A stretch of DNA of 64,000 nt, taken from contig RFFQ01000113.1 of the NCBI GenBank assembly GCA_003697105.1, positions 1 through 64,000 of the forward strand, written 5' to 3'. The notes below the pieces were generated by a model. It was not told where the DNA came from. It did not search any database and was given only the letters and a program-made list of their open reading frames with translations. The position numbers and the translations under genes are program-made. Below are positions 30,886 to 40,646 of this stretch, one piece after another (within the stretch, counting starts at the first letter, position 1; every line of letters begins with the position of its first letter). Source of the stretch: Gemmatimonadota bacterium (lineage in GTDB: Bacteria; 4572-55; J002).

Positions 30886-33237
30886 TCAAACCTTTGTCCA
30901 TTTATCGATCACGGTTTTTAGCATATCGGACCGGACCGGCTTTTCTAACAGGTCATCAACACCGGCAGTTAGCAATTCATGCCGGTTGGCAGGCAATAGC
31001 GTTGCCGAAACGGCGATAATTTTCGGGCGCTTCTTCCCCAAGCGCTGGATAATATGCTGTGTGACTTCAATGCCATCCATCCCCGGCATCTGGACATCCA
31101 TCAATACCACGTCGTATTGATTGGTGGTAATTTTATCGAGTGCCTTTTGCCCGTTATCAACAATATCGACCCGACAATGCAACGATTCCAACATCCGCTG
31201 GAAAAGCTTTTGGATCACTCGATTATCATCAACAACCAGCACCTTCGTAGAATTTAGTGTATTCGGCCTCGGATCAGGCTCCGCCGGTGGGATGAATAAG
31301 GGTAACGTGACCGTGAATGTGGTGCCATGACCGGGTGTACTCTCTAGGTGTAATTCTCCCTTCATTAAATCCACCAAGCGCTTGACGATGGCAAGTCCGG
31401 TACCTAACCCGCCATACCGTCGCGTGATGGATGAATCTCCTTGCGAAAAGGCATCAAACAATTGGTTTTGTAACGCCGGTTCTATGCCGATACCGCTATC
31501 TTGCACGGCGACACTTAATTGGTAACACTCAGGAGATACGACTTGACCGGTCGCCACAACTTTGATAAAACCTGCATTAGTGAACTTGACAGCATTGGAC
31601 AGCAAATGTTTTAGAATTTTTTGAATCCGTGCGGCATCTCCCCACACTTGATCGGGGACGTTTTCCGGCAAGGTCACTTCAAATACGAGACCTTTTTCCT
31701 CGATCTGGTCTCGATATCCCATACAGGTACTGGTTAAAGCCTCCTCTATCGAAAACGGTTTTGATTCGATACCAATTTTTCCGGAATCAATACTAGACAG
31801 GTCGAGAATATCACTGATAAGTTCCACCAAAATGTTGCCGCTTTCCATAATGGCGGATACCATTTCGTGCTGTTCGTCATTAAGCGGTGTTTCTTCCAAT
31901 AATTGTGCCATACCGAGAACACCGTTGAGGGGGGTTCGGATTTCATGACTGACCACCGCTAAAAATTCGGATTTTGCTTTGGAGGCAGCTTCGGCGGCAA
32001 CTTTTGCCTGCGCCAATTCGACATTTTTTAGGCGGTAAATTTCGGCTTCTCTTTCCTTTTTTTCGGTTTCGTAGCGGGTGCGGAGTTCCGCGATGCGTTC
32101 CGTAACCTGATCATCAAACAGTTCATCTTTAATTTTGGCATATTGGCGATGGTAATCCAATGCGGTTTGGTATTCGTGCCGTGCCGCATACAAATCGGAG
32201 AGGGCAAGGTAAGCATCTTTAATAATATCCTTTGCGCCGATGGATTGTGCCATCTCCAAGCCCTGCCGGAGTTCTCTTTCGGCATCATCTAACTGGGCTA
32301 AATGGATGTAGTTAATTCCAATACTGATCCGGGAGCTTGCGATTCCTTTTTTGTCGTGTAAGGTTTCGTCTAACTCCAGTCCTTGCCGGAAATAGCGAAT
32401 CGAGCTTTCATAATCGCCCAAGGAACTCAATACTTTACCTAAATTTCCAAGTGTGATAGAATAACCGACCCGGTCTTTTGGTGGATCGATCATGTCTAAC
32501 GCTTGTCGATAATAATCCAGTGCCAGTTGGGGTTGGCCGGTATGTTCGTAAATATTCCCTAGGTTGTTTAATAGCCCGGCAATTCCTTTTTTATCGTTTA
32601 ATTCGCGTTTTAATGCCAATGCCCGGTTTAAGTAATTCAGTGCTTTTTCATATTGGCGCAAATTTTTATAAATCAACCCAATATTATTGAGGGAGGTGGA
32701 GATTTGGGTTGTTTCACCTAATTTTTCCTCAATTCGCAAGGCTTTTAGATGGTAGTCCAGGGCATTGGCGTATTGCCCCAAGTTCCGGTAAACCAACCCG
32801 ATGTTGTTATATGTCAACGAGATGCTCTTGCTGTCTTTTATCTGCTCTTTAAGCTTCAGGGCTGCTTTGTAAAACTCAAGCGCTTTTTCGTAATGGCGGA
32901 GATACAGATAGTTGTTGCCGAGGTGGTTTAAGGCTTTTGCTCGCCCAAATTCATCGGAAAGCTGTTTGTACACCTCGGCGGCTTGGTAGGTAAAATGGAT
33001 GGAGGTCTCGTAATTTCCTTGATAGAAATGGCTGGCGGCAATGGTAAATAGAGCATTCGCCCGGTGGGTATCGTTGCCGTAAAGTTTTGCTTGTTCCAGA
33101 GCTTGGGTGGCGTATTCTATGGCTTGGGAGGGGTCTAAGCGTTGTAAACTGCGGGAAAGATCGAGTAATATGGGGAGTTTCTCGATGCCGATCGCCGTGG
33201 CTAAGGCATATCGGAGTTGATCAATTTTGTTGGGCAT
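30886..33237 (-). CDS. TPR-repeat hybrid histidine kinase with C-terminal receiver domain
   Basis: TPR repeats; HisKA EFLAVVSHEIRTPLNGVLGMAQLL; HATPase; REC KVLVVDDNRVIQKL...DVVLMDVQMPGMDGIE. Start revised from 33330. Confidence 0.93.
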   Translation of the reverse strand: MPNKIDQLRYALATAIGIEKLPILLDLSRSLQRLDPSQAIEYATQALEQAKLYGNDTHRANALFTIAASHFYQGNYETSIHFTYQAAEVYKQLSDEFGRAKALNHLGNNYLYLRHYEKALEFYKAALKLKEQIKDSKSISLTYNNIGLVYRNLGQYANALDYHLKALRIEEKLGETTQISTSLNNIGLIYKNLRQYEKALNYLNRALALKRELNDKKGIAGLLNNLGNIYEHTGQPQLALDYYRQALDMIDPPKDRVGYSITLGNLGKVLSSLGDYESSIRYFRQGLELDETLHDKKGIASSRISIGINYIHLAQLDDAERELRQGLEMAQSIGAKDIIKDAYLALSDLYAARHEYQTALDYHRQYAKIKDELFDDQVTERIAELRTRYETEKKEREAEIYRLKNVELAQAKVAAEAASKAKSEFLAVVSHEIRTPLNGVLGMAQLLEETPLNDEQHEMVSAIMESGNILVELISDILDLSSIDSGKIGIESKPFSIEEALTSTCMGYRDQIEEKGLVFEVTLPENVPDQVWGDAARIQKILKHLLSNAVKFTNAGFIKVVATGQVVSPECYQLSVAVQDSGIGIEPALQNQLFDAFSQGDSSITRRYGGLGTGLAIVKRLVDLMKGELHLESTPGHGTTFTVTLPLFIPPAEPDPRPNTLNSTKVLVVDDNRVIQKLFQRMLESLHCRVDIVDNGQKALDKITTNQYDVVLMDVQMPGMDGIEVTQHIIQRLGKKRPKIIAVSATLLPANRHELLTAGVDDLLEKPVRSDMLKTVIDKWTKV

Positions 33238-35293
33238 GACAATCCTGTATTTTCGGTAATTCCACGATAAAAGTAGCTCCTTTATTTTTGCCTTCACTTT
33301 CTGCCACGACATTGCCGTCCATTTCTTCAACTAATTTTTTCACAATCGATAGCCCCAAGCCGGTAGAATGCTCCCCACCGGTGGGTTTGGCGCTTAGCCG
33401 GGCAAACTTATGAAATAAATACTTTTGATCTTCTGGTGTCAAGCCTTGTCCTTCATCGCGGATTTTACACCGAACCACCTGACCGTCTCCTGTGAGCATA
33501 ATATGGACATTTTTATGAGGGGGGCTGAATTTGACGGCATTGGAAATCAAATTGTCTAAAATTTGACGAGTTGCATTTTTATCGGCATAAACCATATTCC
33601 CGGTGTTTTCGGCTTCAAAATACAGTTGAATATTTTTTTTAGCCGCCTGAGGGCGATAATGCTCGATACATTCCGAGACCACATCATTTAGATCAAATTT
33701 TTGGGGTAGAAATTCCATCCGTCCGGATTCCAAGCGGTGAATATCCAACAGATTGGTTATCAGTTCAAACATGCGATTCCCACTTTTTGCAATTTCTGGG
33801 AAGAACGAGAGCAATTCATCCCGACTAAAGCTATCTTTGTGTTCCTCTACTAACTTTGTGATTCCTAAAATATAGGTTAATGGATTTTTTAAATCGTGGG
33901 AGACAATCCCCAAAAACTCATCTTTTTCTTTATTGAGTGCTTTTAATTGGGTAATGGCATCGTTGAGTTCCGTGTTTTTTCGTTGGACTTCCTTATTCCG
34001 AGCTTTCAGCAGTTCCGTGAGGTGAGTCCGGTAGCGGTTCATCCGGTAAAAATAGATTAAAATCAAAGTAAAAAGAATTAACAAGCTCAATAAGATATAG
34101 CTTTGGAATTCTTTTTGACGGAGTTCTTCCTCTTGGCGGATTTGCTCTTGGCGGAGCAACTTGTTTTCGGCTTCTTTTTTCTGGGTCTCATACTGCATCT
34201 GGAGTTCTGCCACCGCGCGCATATTTTCTGCGTTGAGTAAGCTATCTTTCAAGGTATCATAGCGGTGATAGTAGTCTAAAGCGGACTTATAATCGCCCCG
34301 TTCGGCGTGAAGCCGCGAAAGGAGTTCATAACTTTCTTGAATTTGGATTCGTTCACCGGTTTGTTGGGATAATTTCAGTCCGCGCTCCAGATACTCCTGA
34401 GCTTGACGGTATTTCTTTTGATTCAGGTACACATGCCCGATATTGGTGTTCAGATTACCAATATCCGTTACTAAATTCAGTTTTTGTGCCAAATCCAAGG
34501 CGCGGCTGTAATACATGAGCGCCTCATCATATCGCCCTAAGGTGTTGGCTAAAAAGCCCAAATTATTGAGGGCAATCATCACGCTGGCTTGATCGTCTAG
34601 GGAATCGGCAATATCAAGTGACCGCTGGTAATAGACCATGGCGCTGTCATACTCCCCAATGTCATCATACACAACGCCCATACTATTGGTGATAATACCC
34701 ACCCATTCCATATCGTGGGTCTGGCGGTAATACGTTAATGCTCTCCGGTAAAATTCCAGTGCTTGTTGGTGTCGTTGCATCGTGGAGTAAATATCGGCAA
34801 TTTGGGACTCCAGCTCGGCAATCCATGCTTTGTCATCCAACTTTTCATAGAATTTCAGGCTTTTCAGAAAGGCATCCAACGCTTTATCATAATTGTAATT
34901 CCGGGCATAGGAGACACCCAACCGGTACAAATTTAGGGCTTTAAAAGATAGGTTATCGAGTGTTTCAGCAAGCTGTTGTGCTTGTTGGAAATAATAAATC
35001 GCTTGGGGGTAATTGTTCGATGAGTAGAAATAGATGACTCCAATTCCCGATAGTGAACGGGCTTCCAGCAGACGGTTCTCAAGCTGGCGAGATAGTTTCA
35101 AGGCTTCTCGCGCATGGGCTAATGCGGTGTCCATTTGGGTTTCATCATACTCATAGGCTAAATCGAGTAACACTTCGACCCGGTCCGGGCTTGGTGGCAA
35201 TGTGGGTAATAATTGCTTCAGACTATCCACATTTGCCATCAAAATGGTAGGTAAAAAAAATATTATTAGCAAACATGTATGGATCATTATCAT
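33221..35293 (-). CDS. Signal-peptide/TM TPR-repeat sensor histidine kinase
   Basis: N-terminal hydrophobic segment, extracytoplasmic TPRs, TM SYILLSLLILFTLILIYFY, HisKA EFLGIVSHDLKNPLTYILG, HATPase. Confidence 0.93.
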   Translation of the reverse strand: MIMIHTCLLIIFFLPTILMANVDSLKQLLPTLPPSPDRVEVLLDLAYEYDETQMDTALAHAREALKLSRQLENRLLEARSLSGIGVIYFYSSNNYPQAIYYFQQAQQLAETLDNLSFKALNLYRLGVSYARNYNYDKALDAFLKSLKFYEKLDDKAWIAELESQIADIYSTMQRHQQALEFYRRALTYYRQTHDMEWVGIITNSMGVVYDDIGEYDSAMVYYQRSLDIADSLDDQASVMIALNNLGFLANTLGRYDEALMYYSRALDLAQKLNLVTDIGNLNTNIGHVYLNQKKYRQAQEYLERGLKLSQQTGERIQIQESYELLSRLHAERGDYKSALDYYHRYDTLKDSLLNAENMRAVAELQMQYETQKKEAENKLLRQEQIRQEEELRQKEFQSYILLSLLILFTLILIYFYRMNRYRTHLTELLKARNKEVQRKNTELNDAITQLKALNKEKDEFLGIVSHDLKNPLTYILGITKLVEEHKDSFSRDELLSFFPEIAKSGNRMFELITNLLDIHRLESGRMEFLPQKFDLNDVVSECIEHYRPQAAKKNIQLYFEAENTGNMVYADKNATRQILDNLISNAVKFSPPHKNVHIMLTGDGQVVRCKIRDEGQGLTPEDQKYLFHKFARLSAKPTGGEHSTGLGLSIVKKLVEEMDGNVVAESEGKNKGATFIVELPKIQDCHAQQN

Positions 35294-35530
35294 TATTTAT
35301 CTCCCTAGGTGGCTACCCCTTCGATAATTTACCAGACTCTTTGCAAACAAAAAACCTGCCGGAATGAATCTGACAGGTTCAATTATCCTATATTTTAGCA
35401 AAATGTCAAGGTTATTTAGAATGTTTTCCCCTGAGGTGGCTCAAAAAGATAAATTTTGGCTGGGTATGATTCCCCAAACTATGAGCGGAGGATTGGTGGA
35501 AAATGTCCGGTACTAGATTTTCCGTATTTC

Positions 35531-37405
35531 TCAGGTTAAAACCTCCAATACCCGTACCGCCAACCGGGAACCGCCAGCGACCGGCATCACATAGACGCCT
35601 TGCACCATCGGTTTGGCGGCTAAAAGCGCTTCCTGCGCGAGTTGAATCCCAATTTCTTTCGCTTCTTTTTCCCTTTTTGCCGCGGCTAATTTCTCCCGGA
35701 TGTTCTCTGGGACACTCATGCCGGGTACTTCATTGTGGAAAAATTCTGCTCGTTTGTAGCTGGTCAACGGCAGGATGCCCACTAAAATCGGGATATTCAG
35801 ATGTTCCACCCGCTTGATGAATTTTTCCAATATCCGCACATCAAACACCGGTTGGGTCATGGCATATTCGGCACCAGCTTCTGCTTTTAGCTCAAACCGG
35901 CGAACTTCTTCTTCAAAATTGATGGCACCCGGGTTCGCTCCGACCCCCACATGAATGGCGGTTGGTTCACCGACCGGATTCCCGACCAAATCACACCCAT
36001 GATTGAGATTGGTGATGATCCGGGTTAAACCGATGGAATCCACATCATAAACGGCAGTAGCATCCGGGTAATCTCCCATTTTGGGCGGATCGCCGGTGAT
36101 GACCAAAATGTTGCGGATATTGAGGGCATGTGCACCGATCAAATCGGATTGCATTCCCAATAAGTTGCGATCCCGGCAACAATAATGAATAATCGGTTCG
36201 ATTTCCACCTGTTGCCGGATCAGCAATGCCATGGCTTGGGGGCTCATCCGGGCAACTGCACGCGCGCCATCCGGGATATTGATGCAATCTACACCATGTT
36301 CTTTCAGACGGGTAGCGGCTTTAATAACCCGGTCATAATTTGTTCCGCGCGGGGGTAGAAGTTCAACGGAACTCACAAATTTCCCTTCGCTGAGCTTTCG
36401 GGCGAGTTCACTTTTTTGGGCTTTTGGCACCGGTTCTACCACCGGTTGGGTGTCTTCTACGGTGATATGTTCGGGTTTTGGTATGTGGAATAGGCGCGAT
36501 ACGGCGGGTCTTAAGGCGGCAAGTTCTGTTGCCACGGCTTTGATATGCTCTGGGGTGGTTCCGCAACAGCCTCCCACAATGCGACATCCGGCTTTGATAA
36601 AGCGTTTGGCATATTTCCCCAAATATTCGGGGGAGGTCATGTAAATGTAACGCTCATCCACCAATTTGGGTAAACCGGCATTGGGCATGGCACTCAGTGG
36701 GCGATTTGTGACCGTCGCCATCGCGGAAATGCTATCTAGCATCGGTTGGGGTCCAATACTGCAATTGGCACCGATAACATCCACTTCCCAGCCTTCCAGC
36801 ACCCGGGCGACTTTTTCCGGTTTTGCCCCGTAAAGCGTGTTACCATCGTCGCCGAATGTCATTTGAGCAATAATCGGGGGCGTGTAACCCAGATGCTCGC
36901 TTGCTTCCCGAATGGCAATAATTGCCTGATGGATTTCATTCAAACTGCTAAAGGATTCCAGTACAAATAGGTCAACCCCGCCATCAATCAATCCTTCGGC
37001 TTGCTCTCGGAATGAGCGGCGCACATCCTCCGGTGAGATATGCCCAAACGGTTCAGGAGGGAGCTTCAACGGACCCATTGCTCCCGCTACAAACACGCGA
37101 CGGTGGGCTTTTTCCGCCTCTTTGCGAGCAAGGTGTGCCCCTTCCAAATTGATCTCATACACCTTGCCCTCCAGACCGTGCGGCTCTAATTTGAAGGAAT
37201 TTGCCGCAAATGTGTTGGTTTCGATGATGTCCGCTCCCGCTTGAATATACTCCCGGTGGATTTCTCGCACTAAACCCGGCATGGACACATTGAGTTCATC
37301 AAAACTCCGATTGATAAAAATGCCCCGGCTGTAGAGCATCGTACCCATGCCCCCATCGGCAATTAATATCGATTTTTCGAGCGCTTCTAAAAAGGAATCT
37401 GCCAT
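35531..37405 (-). CDS. Bifunctional homocysteine S-methyltransferase / methylenetetrahydrofolate reductase (YitJ-type)
   Basis: N-terminal ILIADGGMGTMLYSRG...VGGCCGTTPEHI; C-terminal VDCINIPDGARA...ILVITGDPPKMGDYPDATAVYDVDS MTHFR motif. Start revised from 37492. Confidence 0.92.
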   Translation of the reverse strand: MADSFLEALEKSILIADGGMGTMLYSRGIFINRSFDELNVSMPGLVREIHREYIQAGADIIETNTFAANSFKLEPHGLEGKVYEINLEGAHLARKEAEKAHRRVFVAGAMGPLKLPPEPFGHISPEDVRRSFREQAEGLIDGGVDLFVLESFSSLNEIHQAIIAIREASEHLGYTPPIIAQMTFGDDGNTLYGAKPEKVARVLEGWEVDVIGANCSIGPQPMLDSISAMATVTNRPLSAMPNAGLPKLVDERYIYMTSPEYLGKYAKRFIKAGCRIVGGCCGTTPEHIKAVATELAALRPAVSRLFHIPKPEHITVEDTQPVVEPVPKAQKSELARKLSEGKFVSSVELLPPRGTNYDRVIKAATRLKEHGVDCINIPDGARAVARMSPQAMALLIRQQVEIEPIIHYCCRDRNLLGMQSDLIGAHALNIRNILVITGDPPKMGDYPDATAVYDVDSIGLTRIITNLNHGCDLVGNPVGEPTAIHVGVGANPGAINFEEEVRRFELKAEAGAEYAMTQPVFDVRILEKFIKRVEHLNIPILVGILPLTSYKRAEFFHNEVPGMSVPENIREKLAAAKREKEAKEIGIQLAQEALLAAKPMVQGVYVMPVAGGSRLAVRVLEVLT

Positions 37406-37563
37406 TGTTTGAACTCCTGTGTGAAGGAAAGGTAATGCCGGAAAATAGTATGATCTGAGGATTGGGGCAAGTGGATTTTCGATGTAGTGCAATCAACCTT
37501 GACTTTAACGATAGAATCGCCTACTTTTAGCGTCTTATTTCATCCTTAATCTGGCGGTTATCC

Positions 37564-38178
37564 ATGAAAAAAACAGCTATTTTGAGGCGCATCCGGCATT
37601 ACTTAAAAGAACATTCGCCCACCGGTGACGTTGGCATTCCCGAATCACCGGAAGTTGGGTCCATGCCAGACCTCGTGGAGACATTTTCCGTTGCGCTGGC
37701 ACAGGTTAAAGGGGAGTTTTATCAGGCAACGTCGTACCAAGAGGTGGTATCGGTTCTAAAAAGGGTACTCTCTCCGGCACAACCGATCTATCTAGCGCGG
37801 GATACATTTCCGCCGGATGTTGACTGGCACTGGCTGGAAACTGAGTTTTCCGGTCAGGGGGTTAGTTCGCTGGCAGAAAATACCGTAGTAGCCCTTACCG
37901 GAGCGACGTTTCTCATTGCGGAGACGGGCACAATTGGTATCCAGTCGGATTTAGTGGCATCGCTATTACCGGAGCACCATATTGTTTTGGCTATGACGGA
38001 TCAACTGTATCCCACATTGGAGGCACTTGTGGCACAACGTCCTGATTTTATGGTCGATATACCGTACACCACGCTGATTACTGGGCCCAGCCGCACGGCG
38101 GATATTGAAAAAACGTTGGTCTTGGGTGCCCATGGTCCGGGACGGTTGACTGTTATCTTGCTAATCCCTAATCCCTGA
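37564..38178 (+). CDS. LutC/YkgG LUD-domain protein
   Basis: VVALTGATFLIAETGTIGIQSD...LITGPSRTADIEKTLVLGAHGPGRLTVILL. Confidence 0.88.
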   Translation: MKKTAILRRIRHYLKEHSPTGDVGIPESPEVGSMPDLVETFSVALAQVKGEFYQATSYQEVVSVLKRVLSPAQPIYLARDTFPPDVDWHWLETEFSGQGVSSLAENTVVALTGATFLIAETGTIGIQSDLVASLLPEHHIVLAMTDQLYPTLEALVAQRPDFMVDIPYTTLITGPSRTADIEKTLVLGAHGPGRLTVILLIPNP

Positions 38179-38230
38179 TCCCCAACCCCTGATTCCTAAT
38201 CCCTGATCCCTAACCCCTAACCCCTAAATC
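38161..38230. repeat. Degenerate 7-bp tandem repeat (CTAAYCC)10 spanning the LUD stop codon and the gap to mutS2
   Basis: ctaatcc|ctaatcc|ctgatcc|ccaaccc|ctgattc|ctaatcc|ctgatcc|ctaaccc|ctaaccc|ctaaatc, exact 7-bp register. Confidence 0.9.
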
Positions 38231-38236
38231 CGAATC

Positions 38237-40630
38237 ATGAATGAACACGCTCTTAAAATACTGGAGTTTGATAAATTTTTAGCGCACCTTGCCGAACGGG
38301 CGACCTCCGATTTGGGTAGTGAGCGGATTTTACATCTGCGCCCGTCCACCAGCCTGAATTATATCCGTACCGAATTGGAGAAAGTAGCGGAATTGGTTTC
38401 GGTTTTGGAATGCGGGTTGACGTTTCCTATTCGTGGTGTGAAAGACATCCGGCAAGCGTTACGCCGGGCAGAAATTGAAGGCAGTTTCCTGACTCCGGAG
38501 ACGTTGCTGGATGTGGCGTCCGTGTTACAAACGGGTCGAAATATTGTCCATTTTATGCGGAATTGGGATGCCGATTCACCCCATCTGAAGCATCTCAGCC
38601 ATACGATCACCGTCATGCGGGGTATCGAAGACCGGATACATAATGTGGTGAATGAGAAGGGAGAAGTTCGGGACAACGCCAGTGCCGCCCTTAACAAAAT
38701 CCGTAAAGATTATTATGTGATCCGGGACCGGATTCAACACAAGCTCAATGCGATTATTCGCTCCGAGGCGGGTAAAGATGCCCTCCAAGAGGATGTGATT
38801 ACGGTGCGGGATAATCGATTTGTGTTACCGGTGAAAAGCTCTTTCCGGGGCCGAATTCGGGGAATCATCCATGATGAATCTGCCAGCGGTGCCACCGTTT
38901 TCATCGAACCGCACGGTACCGTGGAAATGAACAACGAACTCCGTAGCCTTGCCCTCAAGGAAAAACGAGAGGTTGAGAAGATTTTACGAGACGTGACCGC
39001 CTTAATTCGTAAGCATGTGCCGGAGATTAGTCTCAATTTGGATGTGTTGGTAGAATTGGATGTTATTCATGCCCGGGCAAGCTACGCCGTAAGTTACGCT
39101 TGCACGATTCCGCGCATCAATGATGACCGGTATCTTTGTTTAGAAAGCGCCCGGCACCCGCTGCTGGCAATTCAGTTTGCGGATCGGGAGGATGCGGCAG
39201 TTGTGCCCTTGGATATCCACCTGAGCCATAACCGGAGTTCCATTTTGATTACGGGACCCAATACCGGCGGGAAGACCGTTGCTCTTAAAACCATTGGGCT
39301 TTCGGCGCTGATGGTACAAAGCGGTATCCCCATCCCCGCCGCAGACCATACCGAATTGCCCGTTTTCACCGAAATTTTTGCCGATATTGGCGATGAACAA
39401 TCGATTGAACAGAATTTGAGTACATTTTCCTCGCACATGACCCACATTATCGAGATTTTAGAGACCGCAGATGAGCACAGTTTGGTATTGATGGATGAAG
39501 TCGGCGCCGGGACGGACCCGGATCAAGGGGCGGCGTTAGGGATGGCTATTTTAGAGGAGTTAATTTATCGCGGAGCATTAACCGTTGCTACTACCCACTA
39601 CGGTTCGTTGAAAGCATTTGCCCACCAAACGAAGGGGATGGAAAATGCGTGTATGGCATTTGATAGTGAGACTTTGCAACCTACCTACCATCTGTTGATG
39701 GGGGTGCCGGGCAGTAGTAAAGCTTTAGATATTGCCAAACGGCTCGGGATGCCGGATCATATCATCCAAAAAGCCGCTACTTATCTCGGCGCGGCGGAAA
39801 TCGAGATCAGTTCCCTGATTACCGATTTGCAAGAACACGCACGGGTCATGCGCGAGAAACGGGATGCCATTGAACAAAAAGAAGCCCGGTTGGAAAAACA
39901 AATTGCCGAATATACCGCTAAAACGAAAGCCCTCGCTACCGAATTAGCCCAAATCCGGCGGGAAGCACTCGCGGAAGCCGACCGCATCGTGCGGGAGGCA
40001 AATAAATTAGTTGAACGTACCGTGCGCGACCTCAAATCCGCTAATGCCGGAAAGGCTGCCCGCGAAACCGCAAAAATGCGCTTGAAACAAGCTCGGGAGG
40101 AGATTCGGGAGTCCTTGAAGGACATCCAGCCACCGCCGGCAGCACCCGCCCCGGATGCCAAACCCGTGAAATTGCCGGAACTCAAGCCCGGACAAAAGAT
40201 CAAATTGCACTCCCTGCAAAAGGAAGCGACGGTCTATCTCTTTGAACCCGGTTCGGATGAGGTGGAAGTGGCAATAGGCAACCTGCGGATGCGCGTGCCA
40301 CTCGCGGATGTGATTCCCCTCGACCTACCCGAAACCACACCCAAAACGGTTTCACCGGGAAATTTATCGACGTTCGATAATCCGGTTGGTTTAGAATTGG
40401 ATATTCGAGGACATACGTTTGATGAAGCCGAATGGAAGATCGAAAAATATTTAAATGATGCCCATTTAGCCGGTCTGGCATCCGTGCGGATTATTCATGG
40501 GAAAGGCACCGGTGCTCTCCGGCGAAAAGTTCAACGATTTTTAGACCGCCACCCGCTGGTGAAACACCACCAACTGGCAGAACCGCAGGAAGGCGGTGCC
40601 GGCGCAACAAATGTAGAACTGTGGTTATAG
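38237..40630 (+). CDS. mutS2: MutS2 family endonuclease with C-terminal Smr domain
   Basis: Walker A ITGPNTGGKTVALKTIG; LMDEVGAGTDPDQGAALG; Smr LDIRGHTFDEAEW...VRIIHGKGTGALR. Confidence 0.96.
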   Translation: MNEHALKILEFDKFLAHLAERATSDLGSERILHLRPSTSLNYIRTELEKVAELVSVLECGLTFPIRGVKDIRQALRRAEIEGSFLTPETLLDVASVLQTGRNIVHFMRNWDADSPHLKHLSHTITVMRGIEDRIHNVVNEKGEVRDNASAALNKIRKDYYVIRDRIQHKLNAIIRSEAGKDALQEDVITVRDNRFVLPVKSSFRGRIRGIIHDESASGATVFIEPHGTVEMNNELRSLALKEKREVEKILRDVTALIRKHVPEISLNLDVLVELDVIHARASYAVSYACTIPRINDDRYLCLESARHPLLAIQFADREDAAVVPLDIHLSHNRSSILITGPNTGGKTVALKTIGLSALMVQSGIPIPAADHTELPVFTEIFADIGDEQSIEQNLSTFSSHMTHIIEILETADEHSLVLMDEVGAGTDPDQGAALGMAILEELIYRGALTVATTHYGSLKAFAHQTKGMENACMAFDSETLQPTYHLLMGVPGSSKALDIAKRLGMPDHIIQKAATYLGAAEIEISSLITDLQEHARVMREKRDAIEQKEARLEKQIAEYTAKTKALATELAQIRREALAEADRIVREANKLVERTVRDLKSANAGKAARETAKMRLKQAREEIRESLKDIQPPPAAPAPDAKPVKLPELKPGQKIKLHSLQKEATVYLFEPGSDEVEVAIGNLRMRVPLADVIPLDLPETTPKTVSPGNLSTFDNPVGLELDIRGHTFDEAEWKIEKYLNDAHLAGLASVRIIHGKGTGALRRKVQRFLDRHPLVKHHQLAEPQEGGAGATNVELWL

Positions 40631-40646
40631 AAGGAGACCCATTACC

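Noticed and set aside
38161-38230. CCCTAA-like tract as a true telomere or linear replicon end
   Set aside because: It is internal, short, degenerate and flanked by housekeeping genes on both sides.
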